A DNA stretch of 64,000 nucleotides from Phycisphaerales bacterium (GCA_020849615.1 JADLFW010000004.1:1-64000), one strand, 5' to 3'; shown: positions 8,394 to 18,046, counted from the stretch's first letter. Numbers and translations: made by a program. The notes: a model not told the origin generated them from the sequence alone.

Positions 8394-11300
8394 ATGGCTG
8401 CTCTTCATTCCGTTTCGGGCCGGCGAGTTGGGATGTTCGATCTGCAGGCCCTCGAGGCCCGGCGGATGCTCGCCGCCGACCCCGTGACGCCGGATAACCC
8501 GTTGTGGGTGGTCCTGCCCGGCGAAGCTGTGGTCGATGGCGTGCTGAACGATGCCGCCTGGGCATCGGCCTTCACGATCACCCGCACGCAGGCCTTCTGG
8601 TCGGACAGCACCGCGACGGTCAAGCTGCTGGGCGGCGCCCAGGGCCTGTACCTCGGTTTCGATGTCAAGGACACCGCGCTCTTCGCGGATGGCAAGTCGG
8701 CCCCGGGCGCGACGATCGGGACCGCCTTCCGCTGGGAGGTCGACCTCGACGATTCGATGACGATCTACTTCGATCCCGACGGCTCCCGCGATGAGTACTT
8801 CCAGGCCTCCGACCGCGCGCTGGGCGTGGGGCTGGGCTCGCAGGCCGACTTCACCACCCAGTCGGGCGCGCTCCGCGTCGCGCCCAGGACCTCGGCGCTG
8901 GCCCTCGCCAAGTACGTCAAGGGCGATGGCGCCGGCAACGCCCCGGATGTGAGCGCGGGCGGCGCCATGCCCACCGGGCTGGCCTGGGCCACCGTGCTGC
9001 ACGGCACCGTGAACAACGCCAACGACCTCGATGAGGGCTGGACCACCGAGATCTTCATCCCCTGGACCGCCGTGGGCCTGGCCGCCGCGCCGACCAACGG
9101 CCAGACGTTCGGGATGAACTTCGACATCATCTTCGACCAGGCGGGCGGCGAGCGCGACTTCGTGGACCACCGCAGCGCCACCGACCGCTTCACCGCGCCG
9201 ACGTTCATGGATGACCAGATCACCGGCGTGCACAGCAGCTACGCCTCGACCCTCGCGGGCATCCGCGGGCCCGTCAACTACGCCCAGGTGGTCTACCTCG
9301 ATCCCGCCGCGGCCTCCAAGCCCGTCGCGATCACCGGGATGACGGCCGGCGCCACCACCGGCTACTCGACGCGGCTGAACTTCACATCCCCCGCGGGCGT
9401 CAAGGGCACGGGCGCCACGCCGAACAGGGGCAGCGTCTCGGCCTACGAGATCCGCTACGCGACCTCCACGATCACCACCGAATCCGACTGGCTGAAGGCC
9501 ACCGAGTTCCGCAACGCCTACACCCCGCGCCTGGCGGGGCTCTCCGAGTCGCTCCGGCTGATCGGGTTGACGCCGGGCACCACGTACTTCGTGGCCGTCC
9601 GCGCTGTCGACGGCGCCGGCAACCTCGGCGACCTTTCCAACATCGTCACCTTCACGACGCAGACCACCACGCAGGACCCCTCCGGCGGCGTCCGCGTCGT
9701 GCCGTCCCCGATGGGCCGCACGCTGGTCAACGAGAAGGGCGAGCCGTTCGCGGTCGTCGGCGACCACCTGGGCCTGCCGTGGAACTACACCCGCGCCCTC
9801 TACGACGGCGATGTCTACGACCCCAACTCGGGCCAGTACCTGAACTTCTACGACAACCCCTCCTTCGAAGGCCCGGGGGAGCCCTACTTCGACACCCTCG
9901 CCTCCTACGGGGTCACCACCATGCGGGTGTACCTCGAGCTGCAGAACTACAACTACCGGGCGATCATGCCGCGCGCCACGCCCGAGGGCCTCTACTGGCT
10001 CGAGTGGCGCTCCGGCGGCACCACGCTCTACAACACGCTGATCCGCGACTTCATGCACCGCGTCCTCGAGGAGGCCGGCAAGCGCGGCATCCACGTCATC
10101 TTCTCCCCCTTCGATTCCTTCTCCTATGACGAGGCCTTCCTGACCGAGTTCGCCTGGTCCTTCACCAAGGGCGGGCCGCTCGACAGCATCGACAACTTCT
10201 TCCAGAACTCCCAGACCCTGCAGCTGGCCAAGAACCGGATGCAGCAGCTCATCACCTGGGCGAACGCCAGCCCCTACTCCCAGTACCTGCTGGGCTGGGA
10301 GATGCTCAGCGAGTGGGACAGCACCGAGTGGACCCTCAACGCCGAGGGCGAACCGCGGGTCTCCGCCAACCCCGCCGACCTCAACTCCGGCCGCGAGGAT
10401 GAGTACCGCCGCCGCTCCATCTGGGTCGATGCGCTGGCCGCCTACACGCGGGCCAACGACCCGCAGCACCTCGTGCTCAACAGCACCATCGCGCAGGACC
10501 CCCGCGGGCCCGAGGCCCGCGTCGTCTACTACTCCCGCAACTTCGACGCCCTGACACCCCACCTCTACACCAACTCCAACGAGGAGCCCATCAACAACCC
10601 GGACACCGACACCAAGGTGAAGCCCGCCGTCGAGAACGCCACCCTCACCGCCTATTGGCTCACCCACCGCGAGGACCGCGCCCCCATCATCAACGGCGAG
10701 TGGGGCATGACCCGCTCGGACTGGCAGGATGCCGGCAAGGGCCTCCCCCACTACAGCGCCGAGTTCACCCAGGCCGAGGATGAGGCCATCTTCCGCACCA
10801 TGGCGTGGTCGGGGCTGGCGTCGGGCCAGGCGGGGATGGGCCTGCGCATCTCGACCGAGGAGCTTTCCTACGCCCTCGGCGGCGGCCTCACGCAGGGCTA
10901 CATCCTCACCGACGGCATGCGGGCCATCCAGAAGACCTTCGCCGGCTTCCTCAACTCCTCCACCCTCGCGCTCGACTTCGCCAACTACAACTTCGACACC
11001 CTGGCGGGCCGCATCACCACCACCAACAGCTCCAACAAAGCCATGAAGGCCTGGGGCTCGACCGACGGCGCCCAGGGCCTCCTCTACATCCTCCAGGATG
11101 GCAACCGCTCCACCGGCTCCATCACCGGCGGCAAGGTGACCATCACGGGCCTGCGCCCCGACGCCGTCATCGACGCCGAGGTCTGGTTCACCCTCGGCGG
11201 CGTCACCGCGGCCCAGTCCGTCATCACGGGCCTCTTCTCCCCCGACGGCACCGTCACCTTCGACCTGCCCACCTTCACGCAGGATGTCGCCATCAAGTTC

Positions 11301-12395
11301 AAGGCCCGGGCCGGCAACAACCAGGCCCAGAAGATCGTCTCGGTCGCGGATGGCGACAACCTCATCACCTTCGCGCTCGACGCCTCGCAGCGCCCCTTCG
11401 CCCGCATCGAGCCGGTCGGCAGCACCACCGCCACGATCCAGAACATCGCGGCCATCGCCCGCTTCACGGCCCGGGTCGTCGACATGACCCCCTTCGTCCG
11501 CGATGGCCTCGTGCACCTCGCCGTCACGGACGAGAACCACCACCTCTGGCTCTTCCAGGGCAACACCGCCACCGCCGCCTGGACGGTCACCGACATGACC
11601 GCCCTCATCGATGCGCCGGGCGTCACCGGCGACCTCACGACCTACCAGCCCAGCTGGAACGCCATCCACATCGCCGGCCTCGACGGCCGCGGCCACGCCA
11701 TCAACTACTGGTTCGCGCCGGGCCAGACCACCTGGCAGTTCTCCGACCTCACCGACCTCTTCTCAGGCCCGCTCATGACCGGCGGCCTGACCGGCTACGT
11801 CACCGGCTGGGATGGCCTCAACCTCGCCGGGCTCAACTCCGCCGGCGAAGTGATCGTCTACTGGTGGGCGCCGGGCCTGGCCAACTGGGAAACCCTCAAC
11901 ATGACCACGCTCTTCAGCGGGCCCGTCCTCTCGGGCCAGCTGGATGCGTACGTCACCCCCTGGGGCGGCCTCAACATCGCCGGCATCACCTCCGGCGGCG
12001 AGGTCTACACCTACTGGTGGGCGCCGGGCCTGGGCGGGGAGTGGCAGATCGCCAACATCACCGACGCCGCCAGCGCCCCGGTCGTCGCCACCGGCGTCGA
12101 AGTGGCCGTTTCCTCCGATGGCGGCCTCAACATCTTCTCCATGACCGCCAACAGCCAGGTCCACATCCTCCGCTGGACGCCCGCCGCCCCCGCCTGGACC
12201 CACACCAACATCACCACCGCCGCGGGCCTCCCCGCCGCCACCCTCTCCATGCCCCTGGGCTCCTCCGCTGCCGGGGACAAGATCCTCCTCGCGGGCCGGG
12301 CCAACGGCGCCACCCGCACCCTCCTGGTCTATTCCTTCTCCATCGCCGGGCTTGACTGGGATGTCGCCGACACCAACCTGGCCGTCCGCATCTGA
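8394..12395 (+). CDS. Multi-domain surface GH5-like glycoside hydrolase with LEPR-XLL-type N-terminus
   Basis: A 1333-residue protein. ATG 8394 is preferred because GAGGAGGG precedes it. The N-terminus has no ordinary signal peptide but carries LEARRMLAA (20-28), a variant of the LEPR-XLL motif that marks large planctomycete surface proteins. Then come a CBM9-like domain (about 35-280, with VVDGVLNDAAW), a fibronectin type III domain (about 315-425), and a TIM barrel of the GH5/cellulase superfamily (about 445-880). Probable acid/base is Glu640 in WEMLSE, where GH5 normally has Asn-Glu, and probable nucleophile is Glu769 in INGEWG. The last 300 residues are repeated beta units (GLNIAG...YWWAPG...W) resembling a PLL-like lectin propeller. 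This suggests a cell-surface enzyme acting on a plant or algal beta-glycan; the exact substrate is not determined. Confidence 0.82.
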   Translation: MAALHSVSGRRVGMFDLQALEARRMLAADPVTPDNPLWVVLPGEAVVDGVLNDAAWASAFTITRTQAFWSDSTATVKLLGGAQGLYLGFDVKDTALFADGKSAPGATIGTAFRWEVDLDDSMTIYFDPDGSRDEYFQASDRALGVGLGSQADFTTQSGALRVAPRTSALALAKYVKGDGAGNAPDVSAGGAMPTGLAWATVLHGTVNNANDLDEGWTTEIFIPWTAVGLAAAPTNGQTFGMNFDIIFDQAGGERDFVDHRSATDRFTAPTFMDDQITGVHSSYASTLAGIRGPVNYAQVVYLDPAAASKPVAITGMTAGATTGYSTRLNFTSPAGVKGTGATPNRGSVSAYEIRYATSTITTESDWLKATEFRNAYTPRLAGLSESLRLIGLTPGTTYFVAVRAVDGAGNLGDLSNIVTFTTQTTTQDPSGGVRVVPSPMGRTLVNEKGEPFAVVGDHLGLPWNYTRALYDGDVYDPNSGQYLNFYDNPSFEGPGEPYFDTLASYGVTTMRVYLELQNYNYRAIMPRATPEGLYWLEWRSGGTTLYNTLIRDFMHRVLEEAGKRGIHVIFSPFDSFSYDEAFLTEFAWSFTKGGPLDSIDNFFQNSQTLQLAKNRMQQLITWANASPYSQYLLGWEMLSEWDSTEWTLNAEGEPRVSANPADLNSGREDEYRRRSIWVDALAAYTRANDPQHLVLNSTIAQDPRGPEARVVYYSRNFDALTPHLYTNSNEEPINNPDTDTKVKPAVENATLTAYWLTHREDRAPIINGEWGMTRSDWQDAGKGLPHYSAEFTQAEDEAIFRTMAWSGLASGQAGMGLRISTEELSYALGGGLTQGYILTDGMRAIQKTFAGFLNSSTLALDFANYNFDTLAGRITTTNSSNKAMKAWGSTDGAQGLLYILQDGNRSTGSITGGKVTITGLRPDAVIDAEVWFTLGGVTAAQSVITGLFSPDGTVTFDLPTFTQDVAIKFKARAGNNQAQKIVSVADGDNLITFALDASQRPFARIEPVGSTTATIQNIAAIARFTARVVDMTPFVRDGLVHLAVTDENHHLWLFQGNTATAAWTVTDMTALIDAPGVTGDLTTYQPSWNAIHIAGLDGRGHAINYWFAPGQTTWQFSDLTDLFSGPLMTGGLTGYVTGWDGLNLAGLNSAGEVIVYWWAPGLANWETLNMTTLFSGPVLSGQLDAYVTPWGGLNIAGITSGGEVYTYWWAPGLGGEWQIANITDAASAPVVATGVEVAVSSDGGLNIFSMTANSQVHILRWTPAAPAWTHTNITTAAGLPAATLSMPLGSSAAGDKILLAGRANGATRTLLVYSFSIAGLDWDVADTNLAVRI

Positions 12396-12450
12396 TGGAT
12401 TTCACCCCGCACCGCAACGGGCCCGCGCCCGTATCGTTGTTCCTACGCCG

Positions 12451-12675
12451 ATGCTGTGGCCCCGCCACCCCAACGACGACAAGGACCGCCGGGCCTGCCT
12501 GGCCCGCCGCATCCACGAACTCTGGCTCAGCCGGGCCGTAGAGTCGGGCCGCGCGTACCCCCACATCCCCCTGCGGGCGGTCGCCGATGGCGGCTTCACC
12601 CCGGTGGTCTCCACACCCTCCGGGCGGGCCTGGGCCGACGGGTGGTGGGCCGATGCGCTGGAACGGGTGGACTAA
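12451..12675 (+). CDS. Small hypothetical protein (74 aa)
   Basis: A short reading frame that fits between two larger plus-strand genes. The product begins MLWPRHPND and includes ARRIHELWLSRAVESGRAYPHIPL, a charged helical segment, with a Trp-rich C-terminus (WADGWWADALERVD). There is no signal or membrane segment. The codon pattern fits the neighbours, but no Shine-Dalgarno is visible before ATG 12451, and in-frame upstream codons exist. I do not recognise it; it is reported because the frame stays open with genome-like codon use. Confidence 0.5.
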   Translation: MLWPRHPNDDKDRRACLARRIHELWLSRAVESGRAYPHIPLRAVADGGFTPVVSTPSGRAWADGWWADALERVD

Positions 12676-12742
12676 AGGCCCGGCCCCGCCCCACCGAACG
12701 CCCTGCTACCCTGATCCTTCAACTCTGCCGGGGAGTCAGTCG

Positions 12743-13561
12743 ATGAGCACGCCGATGGAGCAGACGCACATCAATCCCAAGTGGCTGTGGAAGATGGTGA
12801 TCATCGCCGCCTTCCTGATCGGGTTCGGCGCCTGGGGGCTCTACGACGCCACCATCGCCTACCCCAAGCGCGGCATCAACTACGCCGAGTACGCCGAATG
12901 GGAGTACCTGCGCACCATCAAGCAGGCCGATTCCGCCTGGGACCGCGCCGCCGTGAAGGACCCGGCCGCGGAGCTCACCCGTCTCGATGAACGCCTCAAG
13001 GCCAAGAGCAACGTCAGCGCCATCGAGAGGACCCGCCACGAGTGGCTCGAGGCCCTGAACGTCATCGGAAAGCTCCAGCCGCAGCTCACCGACATCGCCG
13101 ATCCCGTCAAGCGGTTCGATGAACTCAACACCCACTGGACCACCTCGCAGGGCACCGCCAAGTCGAGCCCCAAGAAGCTCGCCGGCTGGGATATCCCGGT
13201 GCAGTGGCTGATCACGTTCCTGGGCTTCGGACTGGGTCTCTACCTCGTCGGGCTCATCCTGGTCGTCAAGCGCATCCGCTACGGCTGGGAGCCGTCCTCC
13301 CAGACGCTCACGCTCCCCAGCGGGGCCACGCTCACCCCCGCCGACGTCGCCGAGTTCGACAAGCGCAAGTGGCACAAGTACCTCATCTTCCTGAAGATCA
13401 GGCCCGGCGTGGCCCAGGTCGGCGGCCAGGAGCTGCGCTTCGACCTCCTCCGCTACGCCAAGCTGGAAGAGTGGGTGCTCGCGATGGAGAGAACGGCGTT
13501 CCCGGAGAACCAGGCCCCCGCCGATGCGCCCCCGCCCGCGCCGGCCCCGACGCCCGCCTGA
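12743..13561 (+). CDS. Hypothetical membrane protein with two TM segments
   Basis: A 272-residue protein. ATG 12743 has GGGGAG about 8 bases upstream. A first membrane segment (about 17-37, KMVIIAAFLIGFGAWGLYDA) is followed by a long charged, probably coiled, region (45-140) and a second membrane segment (about 155-178). After that comes a small soluble beta-rich domain (WEPSSQTLTLPSGATLTPADV) and a Pro/Ala-rich tail. This layout puts a roughly 110-residue loop on one side of the membrane and the C-terminal domain on the other. The family is not recognised. It leads a run of plus-strand genes (DUF456, PhoH, membrane protein), each with its own intergenic gap. Confidence 0.75.
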   Translation: MSTPMEQTHINPKWLWKMVIIAAFLIGFGAWGLYDATIAYPKRGINYAEYAEWEYLRTIKQADSAWDRAAVKDPAAELTRLDERLKAKSNVSAIERTRHEWLEALNVIGKLQPQLTDIADPVKRFDELNTHWTTSQGTAKSSPKKLAGWDIPVQWLITFLGFGLGLYLVGLILVVKRIRYGWEPSSQTLTLPSGATLTPADVAEFDKRKWHKYLIFLKIRPGVAQVGGQELRFDLLRYAKLEEWVLAMERTAFPENQAPADAPPPAPAPTPA

Positions 13562-13655
13562 ACCCCGCCGGGCCCGGGCCGGAACACCGAAACCGCGGAG
13601 GGCGGTCTCCGAACAACAGGCCGGGCCGGGGCGAGCTTCGCCGGGCCCGGAATCC

Positions 13656-14168
13656 ATGACTGTCATGACCTCTCTTGCCGCCGCCATCGTGATCCTGATG
13701 TCGGGCCTGGGCGTTGCGCTCACCACGCTGACGCTGCCGGGCGCCTGGGTCGCGCTGCTCACGGCCGTGATCTGCAAGCTCTGGCGGCCCGAGCTGCTCG
13801 ACTGGTCCACCATCGGCATCGGCGCGGCGATCGCGCTGATCGGGGAGGTGGTCGAGATCTTCGCCTCCGCCGCGGGGGCAGCGCGGGCCGGCGGCAGCCG
13901 CCGCGGGGCGATCGGCGCGGTGGTCGGCTCGCTCCTGGGGGCGATCATCGGGGCGCCCTTCCTGCTGCTGGTCGGGGCGATCATCGGCGCGGTGATCGGG
14001 GCCGGGCTGGGGGCGATCATCGCCGAGCGCGGCTTCGCGGGCCGGACGTGGAAGGACTCGGCCCGGATCGGCGCCGGGGCCGCCGTGGGGCGGTTCTGGG
14101 CCAGCGTGGCCAAGGTCGGGCTCTGTGGGGTCGTGGCCCTGATCCTGACCATCGGGGTCCTGCGCTGA
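13656..14168 (+). CDS. DUF456 family membrane protein
   Basis: A 170-residue, almost wholly hydrophobic protein with Gly/Ala-rich membrane helices. The order of features (LTTLTLPGAWVALLTAV, LIGEVVEIFASAAGAARAGG, then GAIIGAPFLLLVGAIIGAVIG) is that of the DUF456 family, whose members keep a Pro-Gly near the N-terminus and a Gly-rich repeat. Function is unknown for the family. ATG 13656 and ATG 13665 are both possible starts; neither has a clear Shine-Dalgarno. The upstream gap is unusually dense in GGGCC-type words. Confidence 0.8.
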   Translation: MTVMTSLAAAIVILMSGLGVALTTLTLPGAWVALLTAVICKLWRPELLDWSTIGIGAAIALIGEVVEIFASAAGAARAGGSRRGAIGAVVGSLLGAIIGAPFLLLVGAIIGAVIGAGLGAIIAERGFAGRTWKDSARIGAGAAVGRFWASVAKVGLCGVVALILTIGVLR

Positions 14169-14317
14169 GCGATTTCTGAACCGAACCGCTACCGCGCGGC
14201 GAGCCGGGCCGGGTATGCTGACATGGACGGGCCCGCGCCGCGACGGATCGCAGGCGAGCGGCCCGCCGGTTCGGCGCCGGGCCGAGGGGCCCGCCGCCAG
14301 GAACACCGCGCAATCTC

Positions 14318-15835
14318 ATGCCCAAGACCCTGAAGTCGTCGCAGGCCCAGCCGCCCGCCCCCGCCCCGGCCCGTGCTGCGCCCGCGCTCTCGGCCGCCAC
14401 CCCCGCGGAGTCAGACACCGGCATCAAGCACTTCGTGGTCGACACCAACGTGCTGCTGCACAACCCCAACGCGCTCTTCGTGTTCAAGGAGCACCACGTC
14501 GTCATCCCCTTCGCGGTCATCGAGGAGCTCGACAAGATGAAGCGCAAGGAGGATGACCTGGGCCGCAACGCCCGGGAGTGCATCCGCCACCTCGACCGCC
14601 TGCGAACCATGGGGAGCATGACCAACGGCGTGCCGTGGGGTGAGGCCTCGCCCCACGTCGGGGCCGCGGCCTCGATCGGCGAGCACGGGCAGACCGGGAC
14701 CATCCGCATCGATGTCGGCGAGTACACCCGGCCCAACGTCATCAAGGAGGCCTCGCCCGACAACGAGATCATCGCCGTCGCCTGGCACCTGCTGCAGAAA
14801 GGCATGCGGACGGTCTTTGTCTCCAAGGACCTCTCGGCCCGCATCAAGTCGGACGCCCTGGGCATCAAGACCGAGGACTTCGAGAACCAGAAGGTTGATG
14901 CCGACCGGCTCTACACCGGCTACCTCGCCGTCACGACCGACGGCACGCTCATCGATGAGCTCTACAAGGACCGCCTGCTGCCGCTCGAGCGCCTCACGCC
15001 GTTCCTCGTCGGCGTCACGGAGGACGGGCGGCGCTACACCCGCGAGGTGCACCCCAACCAGTTCGTCGTGCTCAAGGACAAGGAGGACGAGAACCACACG
15101 GGCCTGGCCCGCCGTCTCGCCGACACCGAGCACGTGATCCCCGTGACGGGCCCGCGCAAGCCCGTCTTCGGCATCATGGCCCGGAATGTGCAGCAGACGA
15201 TGGCGCTGGACCTGCTTCTGGATGAGGACATCCGGCTGGTCACGCTGCTGGGCTCGGCGGGCACGGGAAAGACGCTGCTGGCGATCGCGGCGGGCATGTC
15301 CAAGGTGTTCAACGAGCAACGCTACGACAAGCTGCTGGTGGCCCGGCCCATCATGCCGCTGGGCCGCGACATCGGCTACCTGCCGGGCGACAAGGATGAG
15401 AAGCTCACGGCGTGGATGCAGCCCATCTTCGACAACCTCGGCTACCTGCTCTCGACCCGCGGGGCGCAGACCCAGGCCGCGGAGAGCCACTCGACCGAGC
15501 AGCGCGTGCAGAAGCTGATGGCCGACGGCCAGCTCGTGCTCGAGCCGCTGACGTACATCCGCGGCCGCTCCATCCCGCACCAGTTCATGATCGTCGATGA
15601 AGCCCAGAACCTGACGCCGCACGAGGTCAAGACCATCGTCAGCCGCGTGGGCGAGGGCACTAAGCTGGTGCTCACCGGCGACATCGGACAGATCGACAAC
15701 CCCTACCTCGACAGCTCCTCCAACGGCCTCTCCTACACCGCCGAGAAGATGAAGGGGGTGCGGATCTTCGGCCACGTCACACTCGCCAAGAGCGAGCGCA
15801 GCGAGCTGGCCAGCATCGCCGCGGCCCGGCTGTAG
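14318..15835 (+). CDS. PIN-PhoH fusion protein (PhoH2-like RNA helicase/RNase)
   Basis: A 505-residue protein with an N-terminal PIN domain and a C-terminal PhoH ATPase, the PhoH2/YlaK arrangement. PhoH2 proteins studied elsewhere unwind and cleave RNA. The PIN domain begins with DTNVLLHNP (about 44-52) and has acidic residues in VIEELDKMK and in SPDNEIIAVA. The ATPase has Walker A GSAGTGKT (312-319) and Walker B MIVDEAQN (Asp427, Glu428), followed by LTGDIGQID, a PhoH signature. A Pro/Ala-rich leader (8-35) precedes the PIN domain. The stop is followed by a strong hairpin. It is cytoplasmic and probably acts in RNA turnover. A TATGCT box near 14213 could be its promoter. Confidence 0.92.
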   Translation: MPKTLKSSQAQPPAPAPARAAPALSAATPAESDTGIKHFVVDTNVLLHNPNALFVFKEHHVVIPFAVIEELDKMKRKEDDLGRNARECIRHLDRLRTMGSMTNGVPWGEASPHVGAAASIGEHGQTGTIRIDVGEYTRPNVIKEASPDNEIIAVAWHLLQKGMRTVFVSKDLSARIKSDALGIKTEDFENQKVDADRLYTGYLAVTTDGTLIDELYKDRLLPLERLTPFLVGVTEDGRRYTREVHPNQFVVLKDKEDENHTGLARRLADTEHVIPVTGPRKPVFGIMARNVQQTMALDLLLDEDIRLVTLLGSAGTGKTLLAIAAGMSKVFNEQRYDKLLVARPIMPLGRDIGYLPGDKDEKLTAWMQPIFDNLGYLLSTRGAQTQAAESHSTEQRVQKLMADGQLVLEPLTYIRGRSIPHQFMIVDEAQNLTPHEVKTIVSRVGEGTKLVLTGDIGQIDNPYLDSSSNGLSYTAEKMKGVRIFGHVTLAKSERSELASIAAARL

Positions 15836-15866
15836 CAGACGCCACATCCGATACAATGCCCGCCTG

Positions 15867-15893
15867 AGGCGGCGCCGCTGCGCCGCCTTCATT
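15867..15893 (+). terminator. Hairpin after the PIN-PhoH gene
   Basis: A perfect 9-base stem (AGGCGGCGC / GCGCCGCCT) with a CGCT loop is followed by TCATTC, 32 bases after the PhoH stop. It lies only 16 bases before the next start codon, so it could act as terminator or attenuator; the T-tract is weak. Confidence 0.55.
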
Positions 15894-15904
15894 CGGGGCA
15901 CACC

Positions 15905-16627
15905 ATGACCACTATGACGAACGCATCGATGACCGAACCCGGCGCGCCCAGCCGGGCGCCTGCGGATCAGGAGGCCCTGCTCCATCGCATCCTCGCCGCG
16001 GTCGAGAAGGACCGCCGCCGCGGCGGGCTCGAGGCCATCGTTGCGCTGATCCTCTCGCTCGCCACGCTGGCGTCAACCTGGTGCGGCTACCAGGCCCGGC
16101 AGTGGAGCGGCGCTCAGGCGGCCAACCAGGCGGCCTCCGACACCGCGGAGCGGCAGGCCGCGGAGAGCACGATCGTCGGCCTGCAGATCCGGACCCAGGA
16201 TGGCCTGGTGCTCCTCGAGTACTGGCGCGCGGTCCGCGAGCGGGATGAGATGACGGCCCGGACGATCTACCTGCACATGCGCCCCCAGCTCCGCGATGCT
16301 GTGGATGCGGCCGTCAAGGACGGCATCGAGACCGACCCCGGCGTGCGCGGGCCCCTGCAGCGCCCCGAGTACGCGCTGCCCGAGGAGCAGACCGCGATCG
16401 CCGACCGCGATCAGGCCGCATCGCACCAGGCGCTGGCGACATCCGCCGGCAAGACGGCCGGCTCGTACGTGCTGCTCACCCTGATGTTCGCCTCGGTCCT
16501 CTTCTTCGGCGGCATCGGCGGCACCTTCAGCGATCGCCGCATCCGCACCGGCCTCGCCTCGGTCGCGCTCGTGCTCTTCGCGGTGACGCTCCTGATGCTG
16601 GCCGCGCTGCCGACCTACCACGGGTGA
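15905..16627 (+). CDS. Hypothetical membrane protein (240 aa, about three TM)
   Basis: A cytoplasmic leader ending in a charged helix (about 20-40) is followed by a membrane segment (AIVALILSLATLASTWCGY, 44-62), a long helical region rich in Ala, Gln and Glu, and two C-terminal membrane helices (about 185-205 and 217-236). The sequence TWCGYQARQWSGAQA directly after the first helix resembles a family of uncharacterised bacterial membrane proteins. No catalytic motif was seen. GGGG about 8 bases before ATG 15905 may serve as ribosome-binding site, and a TACAAT box at 15852-15857 may be its -10 element. It is convergent with the dockerin gene that ends at 16641. Confidence 0.7.
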   Translation: MTTMTNASMTEPGAPSRAPADQEALLHRILAAVEKDRRRGGLEAIVALILSLATLASTWCGYQARQWSGAQAANQAASDTAERQAAESTIVGLQIRTQDGLVLLEYWRAVRERDEMTARTIYLHMRPQLRDAVDAAVKDGIETDPGVRGPLQRPEYALPEEQTAIADRDQAASHQALATSAGKTAGSYVLLTLMFASVLFFGGIGGTFSDRRIRTGLASVALVLFAVTLLMLAALPTYHG

Positions 16628-16640
16628 TCAGCGGGCCCGC

Positions 16641-17927
16641 TCAGCACCCCGCGGCGTACAGGTTCAGGAACTCCAGGTAATCGGCGAAGTCCACGAGGCC
16701 ATCACCGTTGAGGTCGGCCCGCGCATCGCCGCTGTCGTAGCGGTTCAGGAACTCGAGATAGTCGGCGAAATCGGCGATCCCATCGCAGGTCAGGTCGGCG
16801 CCGCACGGGCCGTAGAACGCCAGCCCGGCCGCAGGTTCCCCGCCCGCCGCGGTGATCGCGCCGCCCGCAACAAGCCGGGCCCGCGCGGGCCCGGGCCCGT
16901 CCGCATCGAACACCGCCAGCGCCCGCACCTCACCGTCAACCCCGCCCGCGACCGGCATCCAGGCATGACCATCCCACACCGCCAGGTTCTTCGCCGGGGC
17001 CGCGCCCGCGGAGGTGAACCGCCCGCCCGCGTACAGCTTCGGGCCCGCGCCATCATCGAACACCGCCAGCGCGTTCACCGTTCCGCCGATCCCCGCGCCG
17101 AGGCTCTCCCACCGCGTCCCATCCCACCGCGCGATGTTCGCGGCCTGCACCCCGCCCGCCCCGAACACGCCGGCCCGGATGAACTGCCCGCCGACATACA
17201 GCGCGGGCCCCCGCCCGTCGTCGAACACCGCCAGCCCGTAGACCGCGCCCTGCACCCCGCCGCCGATGCTCCGCCACGCCACGCCATCCCACCGCCGACA
17301 CCCCTCCAGCATGCTGCCGCCCACGAACAGCGACGGGCCTGTGCCGTCATCGTGCGTGAGCCCGCGGTGAACCACGCTCTCCAGCCCCTCCCCCGGGACG
17401 CTCCACCCCGATTCGCCGAGCCGCCAGACGTAGTCCATCACGCCCGCGCTCGCGAACAGCTCTCCGCCGAACGAGCACAGCCCCATCGTCCAGAAGAACG
17501 GGCTGCCGCGCGGCACACCCCGCCACCCGCCCGCCTGCGGATCGAGCCACACCAGCCCGCCGGGCCCCCCGCTCACCTCGCCCTCATCGAAGAACCCGCC
17601 GATGAACAGCCGCTCGCCGCCCGCGTACGGGTGGATCACCATCGACTCGACGATCTGGCTCAGCCCCGGCCCGACCTGCCGCCAGCCCGCGCCATCCCAC
17701 GACCCGATGCGCCGGGCCTGCACGCCGCCCAGCGTCTGGAACTCCCCGCCGATGTACAGCCGCGGCCCGCCTTCCACATCGGCGGTGAGCATGGCCCGCA
17801 CCTCGCCGCCGGGCCCGGCGCCCGGGCCCGCGCTCCACCAGCGGGATTCGCACTGCGCATCGGCGGGCCGGGCCGGCGCCATCAGGACCGCCACCGCCGC
17901 AAGTCCCGGGATCGACGCGATTCGCAT
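16641..17927 (-). CDS. Secreted kelch-like propeller protein with C-terminal GC-type dockerin
   Basis: A 428-residue protein. ATG 17927 has GGAG about 6 bases upstream and is followed by a signal peptide (about 1-24, ending ADA). The body is built of repeated units of roughly 45-50 residues with the pattern VFDDGxGPxLYVGGxF...NIARWDGxxWxxLGxG, as expected for a beta-propeller of kelch type. The dockerin has loops DLTCDG and DLNGDG, the first with an extra Cys at loop position 4, and ends AAGC. Two other propellers of the same kind (29673-31028 and 34855-36132) lie further right, so this is a local paralogue family. It is probably a surface binding protein rather than an enzyme. Confidence 0.82.
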   Translation of the reverse strand: MRIASIPGLAAVAVLMAPARPADAQCESRWWSAGPGAGPGGEVRAMLTADVEGGPRLYIGGEFQTLGGVQARRIGSWDGAGWRQVGPGLSQIVESMVIHPYAGGERLFIGGFFDEGEVSGGPGGLVWLDPQAGGWRGVPRGSPFFWTMGLCSFGGELFASAGVMDYVWRLGESGWSVPGEGLESVVHRGLTHDDGTGPSLFVGGSMLEGCRRWDGVAWRSIGGGVQGAVYGLAVFDDGRGPALYVGGQFIRAGVFGAGGVQAANIARWDGTRWESLGAGIGGTVNALAVFDDGAGPKLYAGGRFTSAGAAPAKNLAVWDGHAWMPVAGGVDGEVRALAVFDADGPGPARARLVAGGAITAAGGEPAAGLAFYGPCGADLTCDGIADFADYLEFLNRYDSGDARADLNGDGLVDFADYLEFLNLYAAGC

Positions 17928-18013
17928 GGCTGACTCCGTTTCCGGCCCGTCACGAGGGGATGCAGGCTCATGTCCGCCGCCGGGCCCGTCATGCCGCGCC
18001 CGGCAGAGTCCGA

Positions 18014-18046
18014 ACAAAAACCCCCGGGCCGCGGGGCCCCGGGGGT
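18014..18046 (-). terminator. Rho-independent terminator of the 18077-20200 gene
   Basis: Read on the minus strand, an 8-base GC stem (CCCCCGGG / CCCGGGGG, loop of 9) is followed by TTTTTGTT. It lies 31 bases past the stop of the preceding minus-strand gene. Confidence 0.8.

Noticed and set aside
8346..11696. Minus-strand frame of about 1100 codons opposite the GH5-like gene
   Set aside because: High GC keeps antisense frames open. The translation is a monotonous Gly/Val/Glu/Asp mixture, while the plus strand encodes recognisable domains.
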